The notes under the pieces: generated by a model
The model's database searches: none
The model's input: the letters and a program-made list of their open reading frames with translations, nothing else
What the model was told of the DNA's origin: nothing
From: Mycobacterium marinum
Lineage (GTDB): Bacteria; Actinomycetota; Actinomycetes; Mycobacteriales; Mycobacteriaceae
Direction: 5' to 3'
Length of the DNA: 64,000 nucleotides
Assembly (NCBI RefSeq): GCF_003391395.1
Contig: NZ_CP024190.1
Span: forward strand, 3,100,001 to 3,164,000
Shown here: piece after piece, positions 25,572 through 36,979 of the stretch
How positions within the stretch are numbered: the stretch's first letter is position 1
Layout: every line of letters starts with the position of its first letter
Made by a program: the position numbers and the translations under genes

Positions 25572-26201
25572 ATGAAGCCAGTGCTCGCACAGAATCGGGT
25601 GCTGACGGTACCGAACTTGCTGAGCGCCATCCGCCTGGCCCTGATCCCAGTGTTCGTCTACGTAATGCTGATCGCGCCCGCCCATGGCTGGGCGGTGGCG
25701 ATTCTGATGTTCAGCGGGGCCTCGGATTGGGCCGACGGCAAGATCGCCCGGCTCCTCAACCAGTCGTCCCGGCTGGGCGTGCTGCTGGACCCCGCCGTTG
25801 ATCGGCTCTACATGATCACGGTGCCCATCGTGCTGGGGCTGAGCGGGATCGTGCCGTGGTGGTTCATCGCGGCACTGCTGGCCCGCGACGCGGCGCTGGC
25901 CCTGACTCTGCCGGCGCTGTGGAGCCGGGGGGTGTCGGCGCTGCCGGTCACCTACGTCGGCAAGGCCGCCACGTTTGCTTTGATGGCCGGGTTTCCGGTG
26001 CTGTTGCTGGGCCAGTGGGATGCGTTGTGGAGCCGAGCGCTCAAGGCATGCGGCTGGGCGTTTCTGATCTGGGGTCTGTATGCATACCTCTGGGCATTTG
26101 TGCTCTACATCGTGCAGATGACGATGGTGGTGCGCCGGATTCCCAAGATCAAGCACCGGACTTTCCAGCCGGTCGGCCGAAATGCGGGCGGGAATGGCTG
26201 A
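25572..26201 (+). CDS. pgsA2: CDP-alcohol phosphatidyltransferase PgsA2
   Basis: A 209-residue membrane enzyme of the same length as Rv1822. It has the complete CDP-alcohol phosphotransferase motif: SDWADGKIARLL followed by GVLLDPAVDR, giving the conserved D-x2-D-G-x2-A-R-x8-G-x3-D-x3-D spacing. About six hydrophobic segments are predicted. The family transfers a phosphatidyl group from CDP-diacylglycerol to an alcohol; this member is named a phosphatidylglycerophosphate synthase homologue, but cardiolipin synthase activity has also been considered for it. ATG 25572 has a modest ribosome site. The last 8 bp overlap the next gene, so the two are co-translated. Confidence 0.92.
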   Translation: MKPVLAQNRVLTVPNLLSAIRLALIPVFVYVMLIAPAHGWAVAILMFSGASDWADGKIARLLNQSSRLGVLLDPAVDRLYMITVPIVLGLSGIVPWWFIAALLARDAALALTLPALWSRGVSALPVTYVGKAATFALMAGFPVLLLGQWDALWSRALKACGWAFLIWGLYAYLWAFVLYIVQMTMVVRRIPKIKHRTFQPVGRNAGGNG

Positions 26202-27114
26202 GGCGGGCCGGCTGCTCGGTGGCTATGACCCCAACGCCGGCTACAGTGCCCACGCCGCGCGGCCTAAACGGAACCCGGTGCCGTCGCTGCTTCGTGCCCT
26301 GCTGTCCGACCACCTCGATCCCGGTTACGCCGCGGCAGCCGCCAAACGCGAGAGTTCCGGCGCCCAGCGAACTGTTCGAGCCCGCGCTTTCGGCTGGCTG
26401 TGGCAGGCCCTGGCGGCCACGTTGGTCGCCGCGGTTTTCGCTGCCGCGGTCGCGCAAGCGCGCCTGGTTGCCCCCGGCGTGCACGCGGCACAGCAGCTGC
26501 TGGTGACCAGTGTGCGTTCCACTCAGGCCGCTGCCGCCGAACTGGCCCAGCGGCGCAGCGCACTCTCGGCGAAGGTCGACGACGTGCAGCGGCTGGCGTT
26601 GGCCGACGACGTCGAAGGACAACGGCTGCTGACCCAGCTCGACGCCCTCAATCTGGCGGCTGCCAGCACACCGGTCATCGGCCCTGGCTTGACGGTGACG
26701 GTGACCGACCCCGGTGTCGGGCCCAATCTTTCCGACGCATCCAAGCAGCGCGTCAGCGGCAGCCAGCAAATCATCTTGGACCGCGATCTGCAGCTCGTGC
26801 TCAACTCGCTGTGGGCAAGTGGGGCCGAGGCTGTCTCGGTCGACGGTGTCCGGATCGGACCGAATGTCACCATCCGCCAGGCCGGTGGAGCGATTCTGGT
26901 CGACAACAATCCCACCAGTAGCCCGTACACCATCCTCGCTGTCGGACCGCCTCACGCGATGCGAGACGCCTTCGACCGAAGTCCCGGCATGCGCCGTCTT
27001 AAGCTGCTGGAGATCTCCTACGGTGTCGGCGTTAGCGTCAACGTCGGCGACGGTCTGGCACTGCCCGCCGGATCCATTCGAGATGTCAAGTTCGCCAAGC
27101 AGATTGGGCCCTAG
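26194..27114 (+). CDS. DUF881 membrane-anchored protein (Rv1823 orthologue)
   Basis: A 306-residue DUF881 protein. An N-terminal cytoplasmic part (GGYDPNAGYSAHAARPKRN) is followed by one membrane helix near residues 70-95 (LAATLVAAVFAAAVAQARLV), a short coiled-coil-like stretch, and the extracytoplasmic DUF881 domain with GPGLTVTVTDPG and ILVDNNPTSSPYTILAVGPP. ATG 26194 is chosen from homology; ATG 26182 is an in-frame alternative. It overlaps pgsA2. The three-gene set DUF881-Sbp-DUF881 (this gene and the next two) is conserved in actinobacteria and Firmicutes near division and envelope genes. Its function is not known. Confidence 0.88.
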   Translation: MAEAGRLLGGYDPNAGYSAHAARPKRNPVPSLLRALLSDHLDPGYAAAAAKRESSGAQRTVRARAFGWLWQALAATLVAAVFAAAVAQARLVAPGVHAAQQLLVTSVRSTQAAAAELAQRRSALSAKVDDVQRLALADDVEGQRLLTQLDALNLAAASTPVIGPGLTVTVTDPGVGPNLSDASKQRVSGSQQIILDRDLQLVLNSLWASGAEAVSVDGVRIGPNVTIRQAGGAILVDNNPTSSPYTILAVGPPHAMRDAFDRSPGMRRLKLLEISYGVGVSVNVGDGLALPAGSIRDVKFAKQIGP

Positions 27115-27175
27115 TGAGAGAAGCTCTGGTATTAGTGGTTTGCGGGGGAGAGAAGCCGACGGGAAATCAGCCAGC

Positions 27176-27508
27176 ATGATCGGAATTGCGGCACTTGCCG
27201 TGGGCATCGTGCTGGGCCTGGTTTTCCACCCCAGCGTGCCCGAGGCCATCCAGCCGTATCTGCCGATCGCGGTGGTGGCCGCGCTCGACGCGGTGTTCGG
27301 CGGACTTCGCGCCTATCTCGAGCGAATCTTCGACCCAAAGGTCTTCGTGGTGTCGTTCGTGTTCAACGTCTTGGTAGCCGCCCTGATCGTCTATGTGGGC
27401 GATCAATTGGGCGTTGGGACGCAGTTGTCCACCGCGATCATCGTCGTGCTGGGAATTCGCATCTTCGGCAACGCGGCGGCGCTGCGGCGCCGGCTGTTCG
27501 GAGCATGA
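27176..27508 (+). CDS. Small basic membrane protein, Sbp/DUF1290 (Rv1824 orthologue)
   Basis: A 110-residue protein that is almost entirely hydrophobic, with three likely membrane helices (IGIAALAVGIVLGLVF, LPIAVVAALDAVFGG, and VVSFVFNVLVAALIVYVG) and a basic C-terminus (ALRRRLFGA). It contains the family signature DAVFGGLRAYLERIFDPKVF. Sbp proteins neighbour ftsZ/division genes in Bacillus. The ATG at 27176 follows GACGGGA. It lies between two DUF881 genes with short spacers, so the three probably form one transcript and a membrane complex, which is inference from conserved order. Confidence 0.87.
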   Translation: MIGIAALAVGIVLGLVFHPSVPEAIQPYLPIAVVAALDAVFGGLRAYLERIFDPKVFVVSFVFNVLVAALIVYVGDQLGVGTQLSTAIIVVLGIRIFGNAAALRRRLFGA

Positions 27509-27532
27509 CGGAGATACGGAGATGAGGTCACT

Positions 27533-28423
27533 GTGAGTCAGGATCGTTGCGCCGCCGGCGGCGACGAAAGCCGTGACGAAAACCGTGGCACGGCAACCCA
27601 ACACGGTCACTCCAAGACGACCCCGAAAAGTCACGCAACCGCCAAGCACGGTCGTCACGAGATGCCTGCCGACCGTTCCCGGCCCGACCGTGGACCGCGC
27701 GAGACTCAAGATTCCACCGGCGCGCGCCGCGGCCGTTCCCGGTTGTTGTTTGGGGCGCTGGCGATCCTGTTGTGCCTGGTTTTGGGGGTGGCCATCGTGA
27801 CCCAGGTGCGCCAGACCGAGTCCGGCGACTCGCTGGAAACGGCCCGGCCCGCGGACCTATTGGTGTTGCTGGACTCGCTGCGGCAACGCGAGGGAACGCT
27901 CAATGCCGAAGTGACCGACCTGCAGAACACTCTCAACGCGCTGGAGGCTTCCGGTAACAACGACCAGACCGCGATCGAGAGCGCTCAGGCCAGGCTGGCC
28001 GCGTTGTCCATCCTGGTCGGTGCGGTGGGCGCCACCGGGCCCGGGGTCACGGTGCGAATCGACGATCCGGGGCCGGGGGTGGCGCCGGAAGCGATGCTCG
28101 ATGTGATCAACGAATTGCGTGCCGCCGGAGCCGAGGCGATCCAAGTCAGTGACGCTCAGCAGTCGGTTCGGGTCGGTGTGGATACCTGGGTCGTTGGTGC
28201 TCCCGGTGCGTTGACAATCGACAACAAGAACCTCTCACCGCCGTATTCGATTCTGGCGATTGGTGATCCACCTACACTGGCCGCGGCGATGAACATTCCG
28301 GGTGGCGCAGAGGACAGCATCAAACGTGTCGGCGGGCGGATGTCGGTACAGCAGTCCGACCGCGTAGACGTGACCGCCTTGCGGCAACCAAAACCTCACC
28401 AATACGCTCAGCCCGTCAAATGA
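27533..28423 (+). CDS. DUF881 membrane-anchored protein (Rv1825 orthologue)
   Basis: A 296-residue DUF881 protein starting at GTG 27533. The first ~60 residues are charged and histidine/arginine-rich, followed by one membrane helix (LLFGALAILLCLVLGVAIVTQV, residues ~67-88), a heptad-like helix (LLVLLDSLRQREGTLNAEV) and the DUF881 domain with GPGVTVRIDDPGPGVAPEA and LTIDNKNLSPPYSILAIGDP. It is a paralogue of the Rv1823 protein two genes upstream and shares the same IDN/VDNNxxSPPY-type block. It is followed after 34 bp by gcvH. A structural role at the cell envelope is plausible but unproven. Confidence 0.88.
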   Translation: MSQDRCAAGGDESRDENRGTATQHGHSKTTPKSHATAKHGRHEMPADRSRPDRGPRETQDSTGARRGRSRLLFGALAILLCLVLGVAIVTQVRQTESGDSLETARPADLLVLLDSLRQREGTLNAEVTDLQNTLNALEASGNNDQTAIESAQARLAALSILVGAVGATGPGVTVRIDDPGPGVAPEAMLDVINELRAAGAEAIQVSDAQQSVRVGVDTWVVGAPGALTIDNKNLSPPYSILAIGDPPTLAAAMNIPGGAEDSIKRVGGRMSVQQSDRVDVTALRQPKPHQYAQPVK

Positions 28424-28457
28424 ACTAACACCGAAAACCGACCAGAACAGGATTACC

Positions 28458-28862
28458 GTGAGCGATATCCCCGCCGACCTGCACTACACCGCCGAGCACG
28501 AGTGGATTCGCCGGACCGCGGAGGACACCGTGCGGGTCGGGATCACCGACTTCGCGCAGTCTGCGCTCGGTGATGTGGTCTTCGTGCAGCTGCCCGACGT
28601 GGGTGCCGAAGTGACCGCCGGGGAGACCTTCGGCGAGGTCGAATCGACCAAGTCGGTGTCTGATCTGTTTGCCCCGATCTCGGGCAAGGTGGCCGCGGTG
28701 AACGCTGATCTGGAAGCGACGCCACAGCTGGTGAACACCGATCCGTATGGCACCGGCTGGTTGCTGGACGTGCAGGTCGAGGGTTCCGACGTCGCCGCGC
28801 TGGAATCGGCGTTGGCGGCTTTGCTTGACGCCCAGACCTACCGCGACACGGTGACCGAATGA
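28458..28862 (+). CDS. gcvH: Glycine cleavage system H protein
   Basis: A 134-residue lipoyl carrier, identical in length to M. tuberculosis GcvH. The lipoylation site is Lys65 in GEVESTKSVSDLFAP, set in the barrel-sandwich fold. GcvH shuttles the methylamine and reducing equivalents between GcvP (gcvB, at 32.3 kb), GcvT and the lipoamide dehydrogenase. The start is GTG 28458. It is separated from gcvB by garA and three conserved genes, so the glycine system here is clustered but not a single operon. Confidence 0.95.
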   Translation: MSDIPADLHYTAEHEWIRRTAEDTVRVGITDFAQSALGDVVFVQLPDVGAEVTAGETFGEVESTKSVSDLFAPISGKVAAVNADLEATPQLVNTDPYGTGWLLDVQVEGSDVAALESALAALLDAQTYRDTVTE

Positions 28863-29119
28863 TCGGTTGCTAAGGTCCCTGCCAGCGTTGGGGGTGCGTT
28901 GGACCCGTGACTGACCTATGAGGAACCAGCCTTTCGGGCATACGATCCGCAGTGGCGGGCACGTCGCCGCCGCGGGGCGGACCCTCGCGCGGTACGGTCG
29001 ATAGATCAGCGTTGGAAGCGTTTGAAGGCAGTAAAAGGTAGTTCAAGCGGTATATCCGAGGGAGAAGCCGGTGGACCGGCTCGGCGGTCAAGGCGATAGC
29101 GGCCAGTGAGGAGCAGCGG

Positions 29120-29608
29120 GTGACGGACATGGACGCAGCAAGAGATAGGGACCAGACTTCTGACGAAGTTACCGTGGAGACGACATCGGTCTTCCGCGCT
29201 GACTTCCTCAACGAACTGGACGCCCCCACCCAGTCGGGCACCGAAAGCTCAGTTTCAGGGGTAGAGGGACTGCCGGCCGGCTCGGCGTTGCTGGTCGTGA
29301 AGCGGGGGCCCAACGCCGGGTCGCGCTTCCTGCTCGATCAACCCATCACCTCGGCTGGTCGGCATCCCGACAGCGACATCTTCCTCGATGACGTAACGGT
29401 GAGCCGTCGTCACGCCGAATTCCGCTTGGAAGGCAACGAGTTCAGCGTCGTGGACGTCGGGAGCCTCAACGGCACCTACGTCAACCGGGAGCCGGTTGAT
29501 TCGGCCGTGTTGGCAAACGGCGACGAGGTTCAAATCGGCAAGTTCCGCCTGGTCTTCCTGACCGGCCCCAAGCAAGGTGACGACGACGGGGGCACCGGAG
29601 GCCAGTGA
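29120..29608 (+). CDS. garA: FHA-domain metabolic regulator GarA
   Basis: A 162-residue protein, the length of Rv1827. The N-terminal tail carries TVETTSVF with Thr21/Thr22, the residues phosphorylated by PknG and PknB in M. tuberculosis. The FHA domain spans ~55-145 with GRHPDSDIFL, VSRRHAEF and SLNGTYVN, the phosphothreonine-binding residues. Unphosphorylated GarA binds and controls alpha-ketoglutarate dehydrogenase, the NAD-glutamate dehydrogenase and glutamate synthase; phosphorylation causes self-binding and release. All key residues are present. The start is GTG 29120 with GAGGAG six bases upstream. Its 3' end overlaps the next MerR gene by four bases. Confidence 0.96.
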   Translation: MTDMDAARDRDQTSDEVTVETTSVFRADFLNELDAPTQSGTESSVSGVEGLPAGSALLVVKRGPNAGSRFLLDQPITSAGRHPDSDIFLDDVTVSRRHAEFRLEGNEFSVVDVGSLNGTYVNREPVDSAVLANGDEVQIGKFRLVFLTGPKQGDDDGGTGGQ

Positions 29609-30360
29609 GCGCGCCCGATAGCCCCGCGCTCGCCGGGATGTCCATCGGGGCGGTGTTGGAACTGCTCCGACCGGACTTCCCAGATGTCACCATCTCCAAG
29701 ATCCGTTTCCTGGAGGCCGAAGGGCTGGTGACGCCGCAGCGCGCGGCATCGGGGTATCGGAGGTTCACCGCGTACGACTGTGCGCGGCTGCGCTTCATAC
29801 TCACCGCTCAGCGTGATCATTACCTACCGCTCAAAGTAATCAGGTCGGAGCTGGACGCCCAGCCCGACGGCCAGTTGCCGGCGATTGGATCCCCTTACGG
29901 GGTACCGAAATTGGTGTCGGTGGCGGGTAACAGTGCCGGCACCGCCGGACCTGACGGGGGATCTGACACCGGGGCGGTCGCGCCGGCGCGAGTTCGGCTC
30001 AGTCGCGAAGACCTGATCGAGCGCTCGGGCGTCGACGACGAACTGCTCAGTGCGGTGTTGAAGGCTGGCGTGATCACAACCGGGCCGGGTGGGTTTTTCG
30101 ACGAACACGCCGTGGTAATCCTGCAGTGCGCCCGTGCGCTGTCGGAATACGGCGTGGAGCCACGGCACCTGCGCGCTTTCCGCTCGGCGGCCGACCGGCA
30201 GTCGGACCTGATCGCACAGATCGCCGGGCCGTTGGTCAAGGCCGACAAGGCCGGCGCGCGCGACCGTGCCGACGACTTGGCGCGTGAGGTGGCCGCACTG
30301 GCGATCACCTTGCACACCTCGTTAATCAAATCCGCTGTACGCGACGTTCTGCACCGCTGA
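29605..30360 (+). CDS. MerR-family transcriptional regulator (Rv1828 orthologue)
   Basis: A 251-residue regulator starting at GTG 29605, overlapping the garA stop. The N-terminal winged helix is MerR-type: MSIGAVLELL, TISKIRFLEAEGLVTP, SGYRRFTAYDCARLRFI. The C-terminal ~130 residues are a longer ligand/dimerisation domain than in metal-sensing MerR proteins, with FDEHAVVILQCARAL. No metal-binding cysteine cluster is visible. It is co-translated with garA, so it may report on the same nitrogen/carbon state. The target sites are not identified here. Confidence 0.9.
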   Translation: MSAPDSPALAGMSIGAVLELLRPDFPDVTISKIRFLEAEGLVTPQRAASGYRRFTAYDCARLRFILTAQRDHYLPLKVIRSELDAQPDGQLPAIGSPYGVPKLVSVAGNSAGTAGPDGGSDTGAVAPARVRLSREDLIERSGVDDELLSAVLKAGVITTGPGGFFDEHAVVILQCARALSEYGVEPRHLRAFRSAADRQSDLIAQIAGPLVKADKAGARDRADDLAREVAALAITLHTSLIKSAVRDVLHR

Positions 30361-30500
30361 GGATTAGACTTTCCTCGACAGCTCGGTGTTCGGCGACAAA
30401 GGCCCGACAATGGCAGACAGTGGCAATGGGATGGGTGTTCACCGCGTCGTCACGCTGAGCAATGGTCGGTCACGGCGGGATGTGTGGAGGGCAGACACAG

Positions 30501-30995
30501 ATGGGTGAAGTTCGTGTTGTCGGCATTCGCGTCGAGCAACCGCAGAACCAGCCGGTGCTGTTGCTGCGCGAAGCCGACGGTGACCGGTACCTACCGATTT
30601 GGATCGGCCAGTCCGAGGCCGCTGCCATCGCGCTTGAGCAACAAGGCGTGGAGCCGCCCCGGCCGTTGACGCACGACTTGATCAGGGATCTCATTGCCGC
30701 GCTCGGGCATTCCCTCAAGGAAGTGCGCATCGTCGATCTGCAAGAGGGCACGTTCTATGCGGATTTGATCTTCGACCGCAACATCACGGTCTCGGCTCGC
30801 CCCTCCGACTCGGTGGCGATTGCGCTGCGCGTCGGTGTTCCGATTTATGTCGAGGAGGCGGTGCTGGCCCAGGCCGGCCTGTTGATACCCGACGAGGGTG
30901 ACGAGGAGGCCGGAAGCGCCGTTCGAGAGGACGAGGTCGAGAAATTCAAAGAGTTTCTCGACAGCGTTTCGCCCGACGACTTCAAGGCCACCTGA
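30501..30995 (+). CDS. Bifunctional-nuclease-domain protein DUF151 (Rv1829 orthologue)
   Basis: A 164-residue protein, the exact length of Rv1829. The DUF151/BFN domain is recognised by LPIWIGQSEAAAIALEQQG, RPLTHDLIRDLIAALG and ARPSDSVAIALRVGVPIYV. The C-terminus is acidic (DEGDEEAGSAVREDEVEKFKEFLD). ATG 30501 is preferred to the upstream GTG 30462 because homology starts there. It stands between two MerR-type regulator genes on the same strand, an arrangement kept in M. tuberculosis. Related plant proteins have nuclease activity; the bacterial role is unclear. Confidence 0.9.
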   Translation: MGEVRVVGIRVEQPQNQPVLLLREADGDRYLPIWIGQSEAAAIALEQQGVEPPRPLTHDLIRDLIAALGHSLKEVRIVDLQEGTFYADLIFDRNITVSARPSDSVAIALRVGVPIYVEEAVLAQAGLLIPDEGDEEAGSAVREDEVEKFKEFLDSVSPDDFKAT

Positions 30996-31272
30996 CCCAA
31001 CAAAGGTGCAGGAAAAAAGCAATCGTGAGGGAGGATCAACAACGTCACGGATCCGTCTCATCTCGCAACATGCCATCTCGACACGCCTAGGGGATGGCGC
31101 TCACGGGCCCGCGCAGCGTCCATACTTTGAAGGCGACTTGATGATCAACCCGCGGACCGCAACGGTCCAACAGCGTATGCTCTTCAGCACTCGGCCCTGA
31201 GCAAACGTGGTTGCCGAGGCAGCCAGTGACGCAGCTAGTGACACAACAGCGCGATCGGCGAGAGGAAACACC

Positions 31273-31905
31273 GTGAGCGACCAGCCACGTCAAGAACAGC
31301 TGGATCTTGCAGCCAACCCAACCGCTGGGACCAACGGTTCTTACGATGGCTCTGCAGCAGGCGAACCCGTGCAGCAGGGACTGTTCCCCGACGATTCGGT
31401 ACCCGACGAGCTGGTCGGCTACCGCGGTCCAAGCGCTTGTCAGATTGCGGGTATCACCTACCGCCAACTCGACTACTGGGCACGCACCTCGTTGGTTGTG
31501 CCCTCGATCCGCGGCGCGGCAGGATCGGGCAGTCAGCGCCTGTACTCCTTCAAAGACATTCTGGTGCTCAAGATCGTAAAGCGATTGCTCGACACCGGCA
31601 TCTCGCTGCACAACATCCGGGTTGCGGTCGATCACCTGCGTCAGCGCGGGGTCCAGGATCTGGCCAACATCACCCTGTTCTCCGACGGGACAACCGTCTA
31701 TGAGTGCACGTCGGCCGAGGAGGTCGTAGACCTGCTGCAAGGCGGCCAGGGTGTGTTCGGCATCGCGGTTTCGGGCGCGATGCGGGAGCTGACCGGAGTC
31801 ATCGCCGACTTCCACGGCGAGCGGGCCGACGGCGGAGAATCCATTGCCGCCCCTGAAGACGAGTTGGCGTCCCGCCGCAAGCATCGAGACCGCAAGATCG
31901 GCTGA
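31273..31905 (+). CDS. MerR-type transcriptional regulator (Rv1830 orthologue)
   Basis: A 210-residue regulator. After an acidic, low-complexity N-terminal ~45 residues, a MerR-like helix-turn-helix covers CQIAGITYRQLDYWARTSLVVPSI and SQRLYSFKDILVLKIVKRLLD; a C-terminal domain with TLFSDGTTVYECTSAEEVVDLL follows. It matches Rv1830 almost exactly in the core; that protein has been linked to cell cycle and envelope control and to antibiotic tolerance in clinical strains. GTG 31273 has the ribosome site GAGAGGA seven bases upstream; a longer start at 31207 is possible. It is followed by the glycine riboswitch. Confidence 0.88.
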   Translation: MSDQPRQEQLDLAANPTAGTNGSYDGSAAGEPVQQGLFPDDSVPDELVGYRGPSACQIAGITYRQLDYWARTSLVVPSIRGAAGSGSQRLYSFKDILVLKIVKRLLDTGISLHNIRVAVDHLRQRGVQDLANITLFSDGTTVYECTSAEEVVDLLQGGQGVFGIAVSGAMRELTGVIADFHGERADGGESIAAPEDELASRRKHRDRKIG

Positions 31906-31985
31906 CCGCCTTCGGCACCACGCATCGGCGTGCAGCGCGCCGTCGCTGCGGCTGGCCGAGTAAACTGGGCGACGCATCGTTCTCG

Positions 31986-32200
31986 TGCGGGAGAGTTCTG
32001 TGGCCGCCAGCTACGGACGCCGAAGGAGCAACACCTCTCCGTCAATCTCTCAGGCCCCCGGACCGCGCTGGATGACGATGCCTCTGGAAAGCGGTGGTGA
32101 CCCGTAGCGGTCCTCGCCCGCCGATGGGGAAAGGCGCCCGCTTGGGCTGGGCGCTGAATCTCTCAGGCGCCTGGTGCACGGGTGAAGACAGAGGGAGAGG
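31986..32200 (+). promoter_or_regulatory. Tandem glycine riboswitch upstream of gcvB
   Basis: Two glycine aptamers are visible in series. Aptamer 1 has GGGAGAGTTC (31990-31999), GCCGAAGGAGCAACACC (32019-32035) and AATCTCTCAGGC (32044-32055). Aptamer 2 has CTCTGGAAAGCGG (32082-32094), GCCGATGGGGAAAGGCGCC (32120-32138) and GAATCTCTCAGGCGCC (32156-32171), closing with AGACAGAGGGAGAGG near 32186-32200. These are the diagnostic glycine-riboswitch strings. The RNA turns on glycine cleavage genes when glycine binds. A perfect 6-bp hairpin GGCCTT-GGGT-AAGGCC lies at 32227-32242, between the aptamers and the gcvB ribosome site, and may be part of the expression platform. Confidence 0.93.
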
Positions 32201-32267
32201 GCCCGCTAGTCCTCTGCCCGCACGTGGCCTTGGGTAAGGCCCGTCCGCTGCCCAGTCAGGAGTCACC

Positions 32268-35105
<2,838 letters not shown>

Positions 35106-35134
35106 GGCCGACCCGGTCGGCCGCGGGTTTCCGG

Positions 35135-36700
35135 CTAGGGCCCGTCGGTCCCGTTTGCCCCGGCCACCGTCCCGCCGGTGCCGCCGGTGCCCCCGGTTCC
35201 ATTGACACCGCCGCGCCCGCCGTTGCCGCCGTTGCCGATCAACTGTGCATCGCCGCCGTTGCCGCCGTCCCCGAAGTTGCGACTGCTCCCGGACGTGCCC
35301 GCGTCACCACCAGCACCACCGTTGCCGATGAGCGCGGCCTCGCCGCCGTTTCCACCGTTGCCGCCGTTGCCGAGTCCGCCCCCGGCCGCTCCGCCGGCCC
35401 CGCCGGCACCGCCGTTGCCCAGCAGCTTGGCGCCATGGCCGCCATCCCCGCCAGTCCCACCGGTGCCGCCAGCCAGGGCGGCCCCACCGATGCCACCGGC
35501 CCCGCCGCTGCCGATCAGGCCGACCGCATCACCGCCGTCCCCGGCGTCTGACATCGTCGCGCCGCCGCCCGCACCGCCGTTACCGATCAGCGTCCCGCCG
35601 GTGCCCCCGTCGCCGCCGTGGGCGAGACCGAGAGCGGTGCCGCCGTCGCCACCGTTGCCGACCATTCCGGCATTGCCCCCGGCACCGCCGGCCCCGCCGC
35701 CGTGCTGACCGAACGCACCGAGCCCGCCGGCCCCGCCGTCGCCCCACAGTTGTCCGCCATTGCCGCCGGCACCACCGGCCCCGCCCAACCCGCCCAGGGC
35801 CGCCGTGGGCACCACAGGGCCGCCGGCGCCGCCCGCCCCGCCATCGCCGAACCACCCGACAGCGGATCCACCGGCGCCGCCGGCGCCGCCCGCCGCGCTC
35901 GGGTCGGCGGCGCCCATCCCGCCGATCCCGCCGGCCCCGCCGTCGCCGCATAGTTTTCCACCGATGCCGCCCACGCCGCCGGCGCCGCCGTTGAGTCCTT
36001 CGGCGCCCCCGCCGGCCCCGCCGATGCCCCCGTTTCCGAACAGCCCGACGGCCGCCCCGCCGGCACCCCCGGACCCGCCGTTACCGACGGCCGCCGAGCC
36101 GATCCCACCGACGCCGCCATTGCCGCCGTTGCCGATCAGCCACCCACCGGCGCCGCCGCTGCCGCCGGCCAATCCGTTCGACCCCGAACCGCCGGCGCCG
36201 CCATTGCCGCCGTTGCCGATCAGGCCGGCGGCCCCACCGACCCCACCCGCCTGGCCGGCCAGCCCGCTGCCGCCGTTGCCGCCGTTGCCGAACAACAAGC
36301 CACCGTCCGCACCGGCCTGGCCCGGTGCCCCGTCGGCTCCATTGCCGATCAGCGGGCGCCCCAACATCGCCATCGTCTCCCCGTTGGCCGCGTCAAGCAG
36401 CGATTGCAGCGGCGAGACGTTGGCGGCTTCGGCGCCCGAGTAGGCCCCCGCGGCCGAGGTCATCGCCGCAACGAACTGGTCATGAAATTGGGCCGCCTGA
36501 GCGCTCAAGATTTGGTAGGCCTGGCCGTGCGCGGCGAACAAGGCGGCGATGACCGCGGACACCTCATCCGCACCGGCCGCTAACACCGCAGTGGTGGGCG
36601 CGGTTGCCGCCACATTCGCCATGTTGATCGTCGAGCCGATGCTTGCTATATCTGACGCCGCCGCTTGCACCATTTCGGGAGCGGCCACCACAAACGACAT
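35135..36700 (-). CDS. PE_PGRS family protein between gcvB and the dehalogenase gene
   Basis: A 521-residue PE_PGRS protein. The PE domain begins MSFVVAAPEMVQAAASDIASIGS; the linker has LGRPLIGNGADGAPGQAG near residue 115; the remainder is GGxGG-type repeats punctuated by LIGNGG blocks, ending GGTVAGANGTDGP. ATG 36700 follows AGAGGAAAG. I do not recall a PE_PGRS gene between gcvB and Rv1833c in H37Rv, so this looks like an insertion or a lineage-specific member. Surface location is expected from the family; the specific role is unknown. Confidence 0.9.
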   Translation of the reverse strand: MSFVVAAPEMVQAAASDIASIGSTINMANVAATAPTTAVLAAGADEVSAVIAALFAAHGQAYQILSAQAAQFHDQFVAAMTSAAGAYSGAEAANVSPLQSLLDAANGETMAMLGRPLIGNGADGAPGQAGADGGLLFGNGGNGGSGLAGQAGGVGGAAGLIGNGGNGGAGGSGSNGLAGGSGGAGGWLIGNGGNGGVGGIGSAAVGNGGSGGAGGAAVGLFGNGGIGGAGGGAEGLNGGAGGVGGIGGKLCGDGGAGGIGGMGAADPSAAGGAGGAGGSAVGWFGDGGAGGAGGPVVPTAALGGLGGAGGAGGNGGQLWGDGGAGGLGAFGQHGGGAGGAGGNAGMVGNGGDGGTALGLAHGGDGGTGGTLIGNGGAGGGATMSDAGDGGDAVGLIGSGGAGGIGGAALAGGTGGTGGDGGHGAKLLGNGGAGGAGGAAGGGLGNGGNGGNGGEAALIGNGGAGGDAGTSGSSRNFGDGGNGGDAQLIGNGGNGGRGGVNGTGGTGGTGGTVAGANGTDGP

Positions 36701-36979
36701 TATGCTTTCCTCTCAAACATCGATTCGACGGAACAATGTCGCATTTCAGTAGGACAAACACCCTGTTCAGGGCGCGCAATTCACCGTAACTGATTCGACT
36801 TATCGCAACATTAGCAATTCGCGCTGTGATGAATTGACGATATTAGAGAACATTTACACTTGGCGCATTTAATTCACCACAATAGCCATAAAATTGCAGG
36901 TGGAATTCATCATGTCCGGAACAATTGGAGGCACGCCTCGGGGCAGCCCCGGCGCACCGCCGGGGTTTAGGCCCACAGG

